From Macrolepiota albuminosa (lineage: Eukaryota > Basidiomycota > Agaricomycetes > Agaricales > Agaricaceae): DNA of 64,000 nt. The notes beneath the pieces were generated by a model, which was given only the letters and a program-made list of their open reading frames with translations, was not told the DNA's origin and ran no database searches. Every line of letters begins with the position of its first letter. The stretch's first letter is position 1. The translations under genes were made by a program, and so were the position numbers. The stretch lies in assembly GCA_027475525.1 (NCBI GenBank), contig JAMWFC010000080.1, positions 1 through 64,000 on the forward strand. Reading direction: 5' to 3'. Positions 23,954 through 35,600 of this stretch are shown one piece after another.

Positions 23954-26088
23954 ATGAGCCTTACGACCTATATTGAAGGAGATCAAGCTTGTACAAAATG
24001 TCCATCGTCCCCAGAACAACACAAGGTTGATCCGTTCGTAACAGTTGGACCAACCTCAAATGAACTCTGGAAATGGACGCTTACTCGTGAAGCTATCGCG
24101 TCATGCTTTATCAGCGATGCACTTGTGATGAGAGAAAACTCGACGAAAGGCAAGCTGAGTAGAATATACTAGGACAAATCATGCAACTGATGTTACTCGA
24201 AGACATGGATTTCTATTGGTTGGGTCGTGTACCATGCAGGACTGTAAAGATCGCAGGACTCTTGGTAGGCGTTCAAATCTACGAAAAGCGTATACGATAC
24301 ACAGGTGATTGAATATATGGGCTGACCGGGGATAACTAGCTGAAGCAGTTCTCTCTAGTGGACGACGGTACAGCTGTTATAGATTGTCTCCATAAACAGT
24401 CCCCTCCTCGCTCCCCGATTAAGACTGCGACGAGCAGGAAAGACTCTGCCATAGACGCAAAGCCGAAAGCTTTAGCCGTGGCACCGAAACCCGTCGCTCG
24501 TGTTGGAAATTCTGTACTTGTCACGGGGAGAGTCATTAGAAAGTATGAGACAAGGGAAATTGTCGTTGACAGTCTAGGTGGGAATCTAATTTCTCAAAGT
24601 CTTTTTGTATTGATGGCATTGCTTTAGAAAAAGTAAGCTCAAACGATGAGGTACGACACTGGGAACATGTACACCAGTTGCATGTCGAACACTACTCTCC
24701 GTCTACACCCTTCGAAATTCCAACACCAAACCTTCATTCTCCATGCGAGGTTCCTACGAATGTAATTCCCACTACACCTGTTAAACGTATGGCCGCGATT
24801 AGGAAAGACCTTACTAATAATGAAGCATTAACATGCGGTACCTCCGTCGCCATGTCACGGGTTATGACTAGTCCGGATTCTACGCAAGTGACACCAAGCA
24901 CGGTTCGTACTATCAGTCCTTCTCCGTCTCTGGCTTCAAGTCCTGCGAAGTCGACTGTGGCTCAGGTAAGCTCAGTCCTTCTACAGGCACGGATTATCAC
25001 ACACATGATTTCGCTAGTCTCCCCAGAAACTTCGCCATCCTTCGCGTCTACATTCACGAGATCTTAATGGCAATACTTTCCGTATCTATATGAAGCATTA
25101 CATGGACCACGTAACCTACGTTGATCCCACTATTCAAGCGGCAAGCCAATTAGACCCTAGTTTCATTGGCGAATGCCCTTCAACTCCAACTAAACCCTCC
25201 TTTCGTCCTACAACAGATGCTACCCCACGTGCGAACCCTTTGAAGCTCTATGACTCTAACACAACACCCCGGTCATGTATATCACCGCTTTCTAATCATA
25301 GACAGTTGCGATCGCAACCTTCCTTTGCAAAGGACTGTCGCCCATTGACAGGCTTTACACTTTCGTACTTACGACGCGTCCCCGAACTGGCTGACATGGC
25401 CAAACGCGTGGTGAAAGCTGTCACGAGGCGGCGCCTACGTGAGGAACGACAAAAAGTGAAGGAAGCTGCTTCTGCTCCTTCTAGCAAAACTACGCAAACG
25501 AAGTCTAGTACAAGGCCTCGTACTAACACAGCCAGTGCACAAGTTGAAGAAAAAGACGGTCCCCGTATCAAGCGGCTGTTTCAGGCGACGATTGTACAGC
25601 TTCTCAAGGAAGGTAGCGTTGTCCTATGGGATGGCCCTACCCACCCGTATCCCATCCTTAATGACCAAATTGGACAAGTGAGCGGACTGTGGAAGGCAAA
25701 TGTTACGTCGACATCAGCGGATAGCACGCTTTTCTCGACTGCCAACATGACAAACGTTGGGGATGAGGAGGAAGAAGACACGCTTTCAGAACCGGAAAGC
25801 AATGAGGAAGCGTATGTGCCACTTTCGCCAGTGTTTCTCGCAGGAGTTGTAGAGGAAGCGATTAGAAAGCTCACGCGCTCGCCGACGGTGCGTGTGCCAG
25901 TTGGAGAGAAAAAACAGGAGGTTACAAGATACGGCGCAACGACAAAGGAGGGGATATTGGCATTTTTGAGGAAGGATGATCGGTGGCGGTATCTGAGTGA
26001 GTGGAACATACGAGAGGCACTGGATGTGCTGAAGATTGAGCGTAGAGCATGGTGTGTAGGAAGGGGATTATGGGAGCTGAGTGTTTGA
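23954..26088 (+). CDS. STN1: STN1, telomere-capping CST complex subunit, 641 aa
   Basis: Exons 23954-24158, 24203-24304, 24359-24577, 24628-24965 and 25027-26088; all introns are GT..AG and the sum is 642 codons. Stn1 binds single-stranded telomeric DNA together with Ten1 (and Ctc1/Cdc13), limits resection and promotes fill-in synthesis. An N-terminal OB fold is visible at residues ~70-190: DFYWLGRVPCRTVKIAGLLVG, YEKRIRYTVDDGTAVIDC split by introns, and VARVGNSVLVTGRV. A conserved LRHPSRL..GNTFRIYMKHYM segment follows at ~290-315. A long Ser/Thr/Pro-rich linker leads to a C-terminal winged-helix region (~540-641, ending CVGRGLWELSV). The start is the first ATG in an otherwise open frame (MSLTTYIEGD). 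The 24159-24202 intron is the least certain boundary. A different family is unlikely given the OB-fold motifs. Confidence 0.85.
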
Positions 26089-26551
26089 TGTTTCATGCTT
26101 TTGGGAACCCTGCTCTACGAGCATCCTTATGAATAGCATTGTAACTCTTATTAATCCAATGATTACACGGCACGTGCACATAAATACTATACATACTTCC
26201 TTTTTGATTTGCTTTCATCTATATAAGTTGAAATACTCCTAGCACATTTCTCTTCTTGTACATCCACTTTGCCTCATTCTGACGTCATCGTGGCGACAAC
26301 ATGCGCTTCCCACAAATTGGTGAACAAGCCAACAGACTGCGCACATACCCTGGTGCGCAGTAATATCCTGCAGATGGCTGCGGTGAGCACAGCTCCCCTA
26401 GCCCTAGCAAACGACTGCGGAAATGAAAGAAAGGGTACGACACTGCCGTGATAATATCGTGATCATATATATATATGGGTCGGCTACTTCCGAGATAATC
26501 CTCCTACCTCGCTTCCACCCTCACTTAGTCTTTTTCTATATAAACGCTGTC
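26089..26551. other. Intergenic between STN1 and fimbrin
   Basis: About 460 bp between tandem plus-strand genes. TATA-like AT-rich tracts at about 26463-26477 and 26533-26543 lie shortly before the fimbrin ATG. No other feature is seen. Confidence 0.6.
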
Positions 26552-28949
26552 ATGGAAGCTTTAAAGCTCCAAAAGAAATATCCAGAGGTCTCGCGAGATG
26601 AGATGTTCAGTCTCATCAACCGATTCAAGTGAGACTTCATGTTACGACGTCTCACAAAAGGGAACATCTGACGATATTGATCAACTTGCAGTTCCATTTC
26701 GACGGACACTCCGGGACGTGTAGATAAGTCTTCTGTTCTACACGCACTTCAAAACAGTGGAGAGTCATACGATCAGGCGCGTGAAACGCTGAAGAGTGTC
26801 AGTGTTGACGCGAGTGGAAAAGTTGAACTGGAGGATTGGGTAGAGGTGCGATTCGCCAGTAGAACACCAATCTTTTCGACTTACTATGATCCATTGCTCT
26901 AGCTTAATGTTAAACTTAAGTCTCAAGCTGCCAGTAGCTCCTTGACAACTAAAGCTGGTAAAGTAACCGTCAAAGGTTCCAACGCCAATGTGAGCCACAC
27001 CATTAACGAGGACGAGCGTACAGAGTTCACGAGTCATATCAATGTGGTACGCGGTTCACTTGCTGTCCACATGCCACATGCATTCACCAAGTGTCTTCTA
27101 GGTCATTGAGAATGATCCAGACATCGGTGATCGTTACCCTATCCCGACAAACACAATGCAGCTATTTGATGAGTGCAAGGATGGTCTCATCCTTTGCAAA
27201 CTCATCAACGACTCAGTCCCAGACACAATTGATGCCCGTGTGCTGAATAAGCCTACCGGGCGGAAACCTCTGAATGCCTTCCAGATCACTGAGAATAACA
27301 ATATTGTCATCACATCCGCCAAAGCCATCGGTTGTTCCGTTGTCAATATCGGTCCAACTGATATCGCAGAGGGAAGAGAACATCTTATTCTTGGTCTGAT
27401 CTGGCAGATCATCCGGAGAGGGCTTCTCGCACAGGTTGATATCAAGATTCACCCTGAACTGTATAGGCTTTGTGAGGATGGTGAGACCATCGAAGATCTG
27501 CTGCGCCTGACCCCAGACCAAATTCTTTTGCGCTGGTTCAATTATCATCTCAAGGCTGCTGGCTCAAAAAGACGGTGCGTTTGTGAACAAAGCAATTCTA
27601 CTGAGACTGATGACGTCATATAGAGTCAATAATTTCAGCAGGGATGTATGCGATGGCGAGAACTATACCGTCCTTTTGCACCAACTTCAGCCTGAACACT
27701 GCTCTCTTGCACCGCTACAGACATCCGATCTTCGCGCTCGTGCAGAACAGGTAGGATTCTGTGCTTCGTAAGCTGATAAGGAGTTTGACGTTTGTCAAAG
27801 GTACTTCAAAACGCAGATAAGATCAAATGCCGCAAATTCCTAACTCCATCCTCACTCGTATCTGGCAACCCCCGTCTTAATCTTGCTTTCGTCGCCAATC
27901 TCTTTAACACACATCCTGGACTTGAGCCGCTCGACGAACAAGAGGCGAAGGATTACGGCGCTGTTGAGGACTTTGACGCTGAAGGCGAGCGGGAGGCACG
28001 CGTGTTTACCCTCTGGCTCAATTCGCTCAACGTTGAGCCGGGCGTCTTCAATCTCTTCGAGAATATCAAGGATGGACTCATCATATTGCAAGCCTTTGAT
28101 AAGGTAATGCCTGGGAGTGTCATCTGGCGTCGCGTGTCAAAGCCTAAGGAGGGTGCGGGTCCCGTTTCGTATGCGAATGGTGGACTTGCGGGAGAGGGTG
28201 ACGAGGAAGCAGAAGATATTGGCGTAACGCCCAATCAGAGCTCCCTTTCTAGATTCAAGGCGGTGGAGAATACGAACTATGCCGTCGACCTCGGTAAACA
28301 GAATGGAATGCACTTGGTAGGTATCCAAGGTGCGGACATCGTTGATGGAAGAAAGACACTTGTCCTTGGATTGGTTTGGCAACTCATGAGGTAATTACTT
28401 TCTCTCATCTTCGTGAAACAGAGCAGTGCCGATCCGCGATTGTAGAATGAGCATCACGAAGACTCTCTCGGACTTGTCCAGCAGCGGAAGGCCAATCACC
28501 GATACCGAGATGCTCAAGTGGGCAAACACGACCGCACGACGCGCCAAGCCCGACGTGCGCACGATTCGCTCGTTCAAGGATCCCTCGATCACGACGGGTC
28601 TGTTCTTCCTCGACCTCCTCGACTCCATCCGACCGGGCATCGTTGACCCTAATCTTATCATCAATGTTTCCGAGACGGGACCATACGACGATCGCAGGCA
28701 GAACGGTGAGATCTAGTCCTCTGTACAAATAGAGGATCGGTATTGATATACGTGTAATAGCTAAATTGGCGATTTCTATTGCAAGGAAGATGAATGCACT
28801 AATTTTCCTTGTTCCAGAGGACATTGTTGATGTTCGGCCACGCCTTGTCAGTGCACGCGTTTATTCCCTGTAGAAAATTTCTGACTTGATCCCCTTCCAC
28901 ATAGATTTTGACATTTGTTGGAAGCTTGATGAGCATCTCCCAGCAGTGA
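26552..28949 (+). CDS. SAC6: Fimbrin / plastin actin-bundling protein, 651 aa, nine exons
   Basis: Exons 26552-26628, 26692-26845, 26903-27046, 27102-27574, 27624-27750, 27801-28390, 28446-28705, 28761-28846 and 28905-28949. All introns are GT..AG, phases are consistent, and the total is 652 codons. Yeast Sac6 is 642 aa. The N-terminus (MEALKLQKKYPEVSRDEMF) and DQARETLKSVSVDASGKVEL form the regulatory EF-hand-like region. Four calponin-homology domains follow, with typical strings LFDECKDGLILCKLINDSVP, AEGREHLILGLIWQIIR, LFENIKDGLIILQAF and DIVDGRKTLVLGLVWQLMR. The last exon is only 45 nt and supplies the conserved ending RLILTFVGSLM; missing that intron gives a false C-terminus. It cross-links actin filaments in cortical patches and hyphal tips. 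Fungal naming follows Sac6/Fim1. Confidence 0.95.
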
Positions 28950-29782
28950 TGAAACAAGGAGAAGGTAAAGTTTACACATTAACACGAAGGACTTAGGATA
29001 CAAATACACTATCTTAATCGATATTCAGGACATGACTTTTACGAGGAGAGGATAAAGCACAGTGATTACTAAAACGTGCCTATGTTACATACGTTTACCA
29101 GGCATTAATCATGTCAATCATTCATTGGTCGTGGACAGGATGTATCATTTGTCGTCGAGGTACCGCCTTGATTTCGAAGTTGACACAGCAACAGGACCAT
29201 TGCCAGCCCATCTGTGGCAGCGATGAAGTTCTGAGAGGAAGTCGCATCCAATGATATCTCGCTCCATAGCTACGAATGGTATCTAACTCTGAGTTGGAGG
29301 ATTGTCACGCCGACCCCCTGAAAAGAATAACATGTACCACGTGTGCTATATGGCGAGTCACATATAAGTACTAGGCATACACCAATAGTAAAGCCAAAAG
29401 TGTTTTCGAGCAGTCAGTATGTCAAGGGAACTTGATTGCAAGATTTTTTTGTTCTAATACTCTAATTGAATACGCAATAGATCAATCCTTTTCTAGAACT
29501 CATCGTGCTAGCCTCGTTCCCCCTCCGGACGTTTGTAGGTCGAACGTTTCCAGAACTGATTACAAAAATACCACATATGGAAAAATATGACATTGAGGGC
29601 GTTACAAGTCGTAAGGCCCTGCGGTCTCAGCCCATTTAATCTCGGGGACGTGTGCGGATAATCTCAGCGATCCATCCATCTCCATCCTTGACCGTAATAG
29701 CCAGGAGGAGGGGTCGAATGCGATAGATCAACCTTGCGAGAATCACATCCATTGTTCAACAGAAAACCGGAGAGCAGAAGTC
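28950..29782. other. Intergenic, no supported gene
   Basis: About 0.8 kb between the fimbrin stop and the start of the duplicated bestrophin block. I see no gene or repeat here. Confidence 0.6.
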
Positions 29783-32583
29783 GGAGACATGTCTCAGGTT
29801 GCAAATTCTCCGACTTTGACAAAACATATTGCCATATCGATGAATAACATCAGATCAGTTTCCGTGCCGGTATGATTGTATATCATCAGCCCTGTAAACA
29901 AGGGGAAATAACGCCGAGTTTTGTATGGCGACCTCCCGAACGGTGGTGGCAAACCCAGACAATTTGAGTTAAAACCCCTTTAACAGTATGAAAACTTACA
30001 TTTTGCGGCGCAGCGTCAGACAGAACCGGTAGCAGATATCAATTTATTGCGCTACACGTGTCTGTTCGCTTCGGCTTCTCCCTGATTCTCTATAGCTAGC
30101 TATGGAACACGAACGAAAATTATACTTTATCGTTGCTGGTGATCGACCCAAGACCTCACTGTTTATTTAACCGAGTCCTTCGAAGTCCTTATCCTCACTC
30201 AGCACTCATCCTTTGTCTTCCACCTTGGGCCATAGCACATAGCAGACGTATCTTTTTTACATTTAGACATCATCATCTACCCTCTAATACAGAGCAGTGA
30301 TGGTCTCACATAATCCTCTTTTCCGTGGGACATGGACAGCCAGACGCTTCCAGGCGACCGTGATCAACGATATCTGGCCTGAAGTCTTGTTCTTCACCCT
30401 CATCGCCACCAGTATGCGTCCATCCACGATTTGAGTCATAAATTGATCACTGATACTTCGGTTGCAGTGGTTAGCGCTGTGTCCAAATTGACGCCCCATA
30501 AATTGGTTATCTCGAGCACTCTTCTGACTGTATTGGGTACCGTACTTGGTCTCGTTATATCGTTTAGGACGTCATCAGCATACGAACGGTGTGTAGGCTA
30601 TCTTATTGTGATTTCTATCTTCATTTAACGTCAACAGGTATCAAGAGGGTAAAAAGCTGTGGACAAACATTGCGGTCACCTCGAACAACCTTGCCACACT
30701 GGTAAGGCTCATCATCATTTACTGGTCGAAGTCGATTTTACAGGTGCTGTGTCTTTAACAGTTTTGGATCCAAGTCCCGGCCAAACGAGATATCCCGGGT
30801 GTGTCTGAAGAACAGATAAAGTTGAGGGTAATCATGGAGAAGAAGACCATGATCAACTTGGTAAGCGCTTCCTGACCTGCTAACCTCGAGTTACTCATCT
30901 TCCCTTCTGAAAAGATACAAGCTTTCTCGGTTGCTGTAAAGGTACGCAATCACACGAGTTCTCGTGAAATTGTTTGTGGACTTTTCCCCCCATAGCACTT
31001 CCTCCGAGGCGAACATGGAGTGTACTACCAGGATCTCTACCCTCTAATTTGCTTCCTTCCACGCTACGCCAATGGAGGTGCTCCTTCGCCGCATGACAAA
31101 CTTCCCTTGTGGAGTTCATCTGATGATTACGAAGAGTTCCACCAGAATAGGAACAAAAATCCCAGTTCCGCTCCCGACACCCCGAATCGTCACCACCCGC
31201 AGCGCACCGAAGCTCTTCCTACTTATTCTGAGAATGGCTCTTTTATAGAGGACAACAATTCACGGACTTCGTGGTTCCGTTCCTTTAAGAGGAATAGCAA
31301 GTGTTCGGCTCGCAATTCTTTTGATCCTGAGAAGGTCTTGCCGGAAGTCGACAGTCATCACCCTCTAAAGCCCTCACGTAACCCGCCTTCGACATCACTT
31401 CATGACTATATCCCTCTTCTAAGATTCTTTGCGTGGTTCGGCAGGGTGTTGACGAATAAAAAGCTGACAGAGCAAGAGATGGAAGAGAGGTTGAAGAGAA
31501 AGAAGCTTGACCAGGTCGAGAGCAACGTCCCTTTGGAAATTTGCCTGGTTCTGTCAGGGTTAGTGTCCTTACTTCGCCGTCCGTCGTGAAAGCTGATCGT
31601 TTTCACGCACAACAGTTATGCTGCGTGTAAGTCAACACCCTATAGTTTTGATCGAGTCTTCACCTCATTGGTTGGTCGCAGCCCTCATGCAGGCAGGCCT
31701 CTTGCCGCCGGCCGTTTCTGTTGGAATTGTTGCCAATATCTCCTCATTGCAAGATACGCTATCCAACCTTGAACGCATTAGAAATACCCCTTTACCATTT
31801 GCCTACCAGGCTCATTTGAGGATGTCTCTGTGGTACGTTCACCGACAACCCGATACCAAATCATCGGACCATCTGATCTCTTTGCCTTAGGTTGTACCTT
31901 TTATTCCTTCCCGTACGCATCATGTTCTCTTGTGTCAAACTCCGCAACTTATGTACTTTACAGTTCCAAATTTTCAGTTTCTTCGGATGGTGGACGATTC
32001 CGGGCACAGCTTTTTCGTCCTTCCTCCTCATGGGTTTCCTTGAAATTGGACAGGAAATGTGCGTAAAACCATTTCCAGTCGAGTCTACTTTGTCTGATAT
32101 GAAATCTGTATAGCGAAAATCCATTCAACTATGACTTGAATGATCTTGACTTAGACCACTTCTGTCTTGCACTCCAACGCGATCTGCACGAAATCACTGC
32201 TGTATGTTTCCTCTACGTTTCTACAAGCCGTCTATCTAATTGACACATCCTTTACAGTATACTATTCCTGACATACCTTCTTTCGTCTTCAGTACATGGT
32301 GGGTGACATATTCCTATAATCAATACCTCGTCTTGACTGGTCCGTTCACACATTAGGAACCATCCCTTTGCACCCGCAGACAGGCGCAACGCCGCTGAGA
32401 TAATTACGCATGAGAGCTACACCATTCCTCACGATAAAGATGCACCCGAGCCTGGAATGGAGAGTATCCGGCGCACGCTTGTCAAGAGCTGGCGGGAGGT
32501 CGACTCCACGACGCGTCACACATAAAATTTTTGGAGCTGCTGGAACGTCTGTTAATCATGACTTTGGAGGTACATTCTGTTAG
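29783..32583 (+). repeat. Segmental duplication, copy 1 (bestrophin block)
   Basis: Matches 50694-53749 from GGAGACATGT upstream of the gene to ACATTC..GTTAG beyond the stop. The promoter part is diverged with indels. Parts of the gene, including introns, are identical. This copy lacks about 220 bp just after the stop that copy 2 has. Confidence 0.9.
30300..32525 (+). CDS. Bestrophin-family (UPF0187) anion channel, copy 1, 520 aa
   Basis: Thirteen exons: 30300-30411, 30468-30588, 30638-30701, 30762-30860, 30915-30941, 30996-31558, 31616-31626, 31682-31832, 31891-31912, 31964-32058, 32114-32201, 32258-32298 and 32357-32525. Phases close to 521 codons. Bestrophin-like proteins are multi-pass chloride/anion channels; fungal members are poorly studied. 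Visible motifs: the start VINDIWPEVLFFTLIA (TM1), LGLVISFRTSSAYERYQEG (the conserved FRT..AY.R..EGR region), then FWIQVPA, a hydrophilic Ser-rich insert (~150-290), SLMQAGLLPPAVSVGIVANI, ISSLQDTLSNLERIRNTPLP, FAYQAHLRM, IPGTAFSSFLLMGFLEIGQE and ENPFNYDLNDLDLDHFC. The last is the Asp-rich, NPF..D..DL..D motif of the family. One exon is only 11 nt. The product is probably in the plasma or an internal membrane. Confidence 0.9.
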
Positions 32584-32651
32584 GATATCATAGATATCAC
32601 ATCTGTGACACCGTAGGTGTGCTCCTGGCCACTTCCTTCATATCACATTTC

Positions 32652-32806
32652 TGCTTTATCTCTGGCCACTTCCTCATATCACATTTCTGCTTTGTCTCAC
32701 CTCCCCCATTGTTACAACTTCATATATATGCTTTATCTCTGGCCACTTCCTCATATCACATTTCTGCTTTGTCTCACCTCCCCCATTGTTACAACTTCAT
32801 ATATAT
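32652..32806. repeat. Exact 77-bp tandem duplication (probable assembly join)
   Basis: Bases 32652-32729 recur exactly at 32729-32806, a period of 77 with 78 matching positions. It lies just downstream of bestrophin copy 1, at the left edge of the transposon island. Confidence 0.9.
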
Positions 32807-33591
32807 ACTCCTCACGATACACAGCGTACCCTCAGTCGATTATATTCGGACTGAGGACTACGGAATGATCAGTCTGTGAATATTCAGGTGCTAAGGATCC
32901 GATTCTAACAGGTCATGGTCCTATTGCTGCTAACTGAATCTGATTCCTACGATTATCTACCGAACCGGCTGTTCGGCTATTAACTTTACGTGATCATGAC
33001 GAATTGCAAGCTCCCAACTCTCCCCTACATACTGACATTTTCTAAGATTAAAAATTACTCACAATCGTGTGTATTCTCAGCACGTGAATGAAACATATGG
33101 TTAATTGTTTCATCCCTGAAGCATGTCTCCCCGAATCTGCAACAAGACTTGGTGCCATTGAGAACTCCCAGAAAATTATTGGTGGAAAACATGCAATCAT
33201 TGCTGACAACGTGACTGCTACCAAACGCGTGCAACGACAATACGTCTCAGATGAAAAAAAGCATGTAGCGGCATGAAACATGGATAAAGAAAACAAACAA
33301 CCTCATGATGCGACTCAAGATGAAAATCTTGACTTATCTCCATCAACACAGCAACAACATGAAGAAACTGGTCAAAATAATAACAGTTCAAAAGACAGCA
33401 AAGTAGATAACAATAAATTTGATGTAAGTTACTAATTTTCTATATTGTCTACTTCCTGATGATAAAGAGTTTTACAAGGCAATATGTACTGATTTTCAGG
33501 CAAATACAGAAGTCAAGCTTTTTGGAGCATACAAAACTACATTTGGCACACTAGTATCTTTTGAAGACATGTTCAAATGGTTGAACAGGAG
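32807..33591. other. Left edge of transposon island, unclassified
   Basis: No intact gene. At about 33280-33590 there is AT-rich, weakly coding-like sequence on the plus strand (Asn/Gln-rich, then FGTLVSFEDMFKWLNR). It is cut off exactly where the Ngaro element begins and appears to resume at 39375. It is probably an older transposon remnant of unknown class. Confidence 0.4.
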
Positions 33592-33749
33592 CCTCTGCAG
33601 CTCTTCGCACAAACGAATTGGAGTTCGGGAGAAAGAGGAGAGAAAGAGGAATAGAACTCAAGATGATGGTAACCCCAGTTTTAGCGCCAATCGGCCGCCG
33701 AAACGACCCGTTCATTGAAATTTCTTGAAGCGCTACGTAGCTGTAGCTA
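33592..33749 (-). repeat. Ngaro split direct repeat B2 (terminal)
   Basis: 158 bp, nearly identical to 34350-34507. It marks the 3' end of the element in its coding direction. Confidence 0.9.
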
Positions 33750-33756
33750 AGGGAGA

Positions 33757-34349
33757 GGTGGGAGGGTGCGCGAAGAAGGTAACGACTACTCTAATAAAAA
33801 ATCTAGTACCGAAAAGAATCTAATTAAGTTAAACAATAGCGCAACAGTACGCTGGCTATAGCTTACTGTGAAAAGACCGACTCGTGAATTTATGGAAATT
33901 CTTTCGAGCGAGCGTTACGATTGACGTCTGTTACTGATAAATGAGATGACTGAACTGTCTACTAATGTCTGTGAATCTATCTTACTCCTTAACGAAGCGA
34001 TGCCTGAGGGATGAGCTGGACGACTGAGGTGAGGACTCTGTAAAAGAAGTCAGATTACTGATCTGCTGTGACTGAGCGGCTCTGAGCTGACCTGACTGTG
34101 CGCTGAGGTGGTGGGAGTGCAAGACCGTTGCACGACTGAAAATTTTTGCAAGACCGTTGCATAGGTGACATAACCATGCATGTAACGCTACTAACTGAGA
34201 CCTCGGCCCTACTGTTTCCGACCCAACCTCTGCCCGCACCGTGGCATCGAATCGGAAACGGCCGCTGATGTCTTGATGAAGGATGCCTGCTTGTCCGCGC
34301 AGAGGCCTCCGATAACACTCCTTACCCTTGGAACCCGCGTTTACGTCGA
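33757..34349 (-). repeat. Ngaro split direct repeat A2
   Basis: Matches A1 at 38832-39374 with scattered single-base changes, plus about 48 extra bases around 33829-33877. Confidence 0.9.
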
Positions 34350-34507
34350 CCTCTGCAGCTCTTCGCACAAACGAATTGGAGTTCGGGAGAAAGAGGAGAG
34401 AAAGAGGAATAGAACTCAAGATGATGGTAACCCCAGTTTTAGCGCCAATTGGCCGCCGAAACGACCCGTTCATTGAAATTTCTCGAAGCGCTACGTAGCT
34501 GTAGCTA
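34350..34507 (-). repeat. Ngaro split direct repeat B1
   Basis: 158 bp and directly abuts A2, giving the internal B1A2B2 unit. Confidence 0.9.
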
Positions 34508-34595
34508 TAGATGGCTGTTACGGAGGAAGGAGGGGATGGTGGTGGTGATAAAGATGATGTGAGTAGCTGACTGAAAAGAAAATACATTGGTGTAC

Positions 34596-35600
34596 TTAAC
34601 TTCGTTTTGATAGCGCTGCTAGTTGTAGTGCCATTCTCACGCAAGGATTCTCGCGTATGTAGATTGTCCAAGCTGAGGACGACCATCGTCCCAATGCTTT
34701 TATAATATCTTCTGACACCCCTAGCGATGCATAAAACATGGCGCCTCCCACCCGTGCCGAATGACCTCCAAAGGAACGATCCACAAACGAGAATAGCTTA
34801 GACTCGAGCCATGCGCGCGTTGGAATAGATCCGTCCTTTCGAAGGAATAAAGCGCGACGAAAACCGTGAAGCTTATCCCCGATACCGACGTATTCCTGTA
34901 GCAAAGATACTAGGTCGGCTGTCTCTTGGTGTGTGAATAGAATATCGGTGCCTCGAAAGAATGGGTCAGTTTTGTGGTAGGGCAAGTGATACCCAGCGTA
35001 CCCTTGAGTGAATTTTACTGAGGAACGCTTTATTATTTTACGCCAATTGGTGGATTCCTTTGCTGTCTTTTTGACCAGCTCTCCTGATCTGTGGCATGCG
35101 TAAAAGCAACAAGACATCATAGTGGCAAAAAGGAAATCGTCATAGTCTTTCGAACGACATGCTGTATCCACGAAAAGTGCAAGATGGTGAGGCCGTAGAG
35201 GCAACTTCCTTCGAACTGGATCAGCCCGGACTTTCTTCGAGCCTCTAATGGTGGCTTGAACAAGAGGATGAGATCTATTTATATCAAAATCTGGATAAAA
35301 ATCGCGAATGAAATGCTGAAGTCCTGTAAGGTATTTCAGTCCTGATGCGATATATTTCGAAGTATATGCAATATAACGGGATAGCGTCTGTGGTGTAGGG
35401 TCAAGAGGAAGGTTGTGGTTCATACAAAACTTAACATAGTCTCGGGCTCCGGTCACGTAATTACTAGCTGTCGACTTTTCAATAGCCTGAATTTGAAGAT
35501 GAGATGTGAAAGCGTCAAGATCTGCTAATGCCATTGGTGAACGGGCTGTCTGTTTACCCCGTAATGATTCACCCAATGTGCTTAAAAGCACGCCCTCCAT
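34596..35600 (-). CDS. Ngaro tyrosine recombinase (integrase), 334 aa
   Basis: Catalytic residues of the tyrosine recombinase family are visible: the first arginine in CHRSGELVKK, the HxxR box as GGHSARVGG, and the nucleophile tyrosine in AWTIYIRENP near the C-terminus. The N-terminal ~100 residues resemble a SAM-like core-binding domain (TGARDYVKFC.., RYIAYTSKYI). Its ATG at 35600 overlaps the end of the RT-RNase H frame by 19 nt in a different frame, a compact arrangement typical of these elements. It would integrate the circular double-stranded DNA intermediate. The frame is intact. Confidence 0.92.
   Translation of the reverse strand: MEGVLLSTLGESLRGKQTARSPMALADLDAFTSHLQIQAIEKSTASNYVTGARDYVKFCMNHNLPLDPTPQTLSRYIAYTSKYIASGLKYLTGLQHFIRDFYPDFDINRSHPLVQATIRGSKKVRADPVRRKLPLRPHHLALFVDTACRSKDYDDFLFATMMSCCFYACHRSGELVKKTAKESTNWRKIIKRSSVKFTQGYAGYHLPYHKTDPFFRGTDILFTHQETADLVSLLQEYVGIGDKLHGFRRALFLRKDGSIPTRAWLESKLFSFVDRSFGGHSARVGGAMFYASLGVSEDIIKALGRWSSSAWTIYIRENPCVRMALQLAALSKRS

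Noticed and set aside
28842..28872. Fimbrin ending in VSARVYSL
   Set aside because: The alternative splice to 28905 restores the conserved family ending, so this is intron read-through.
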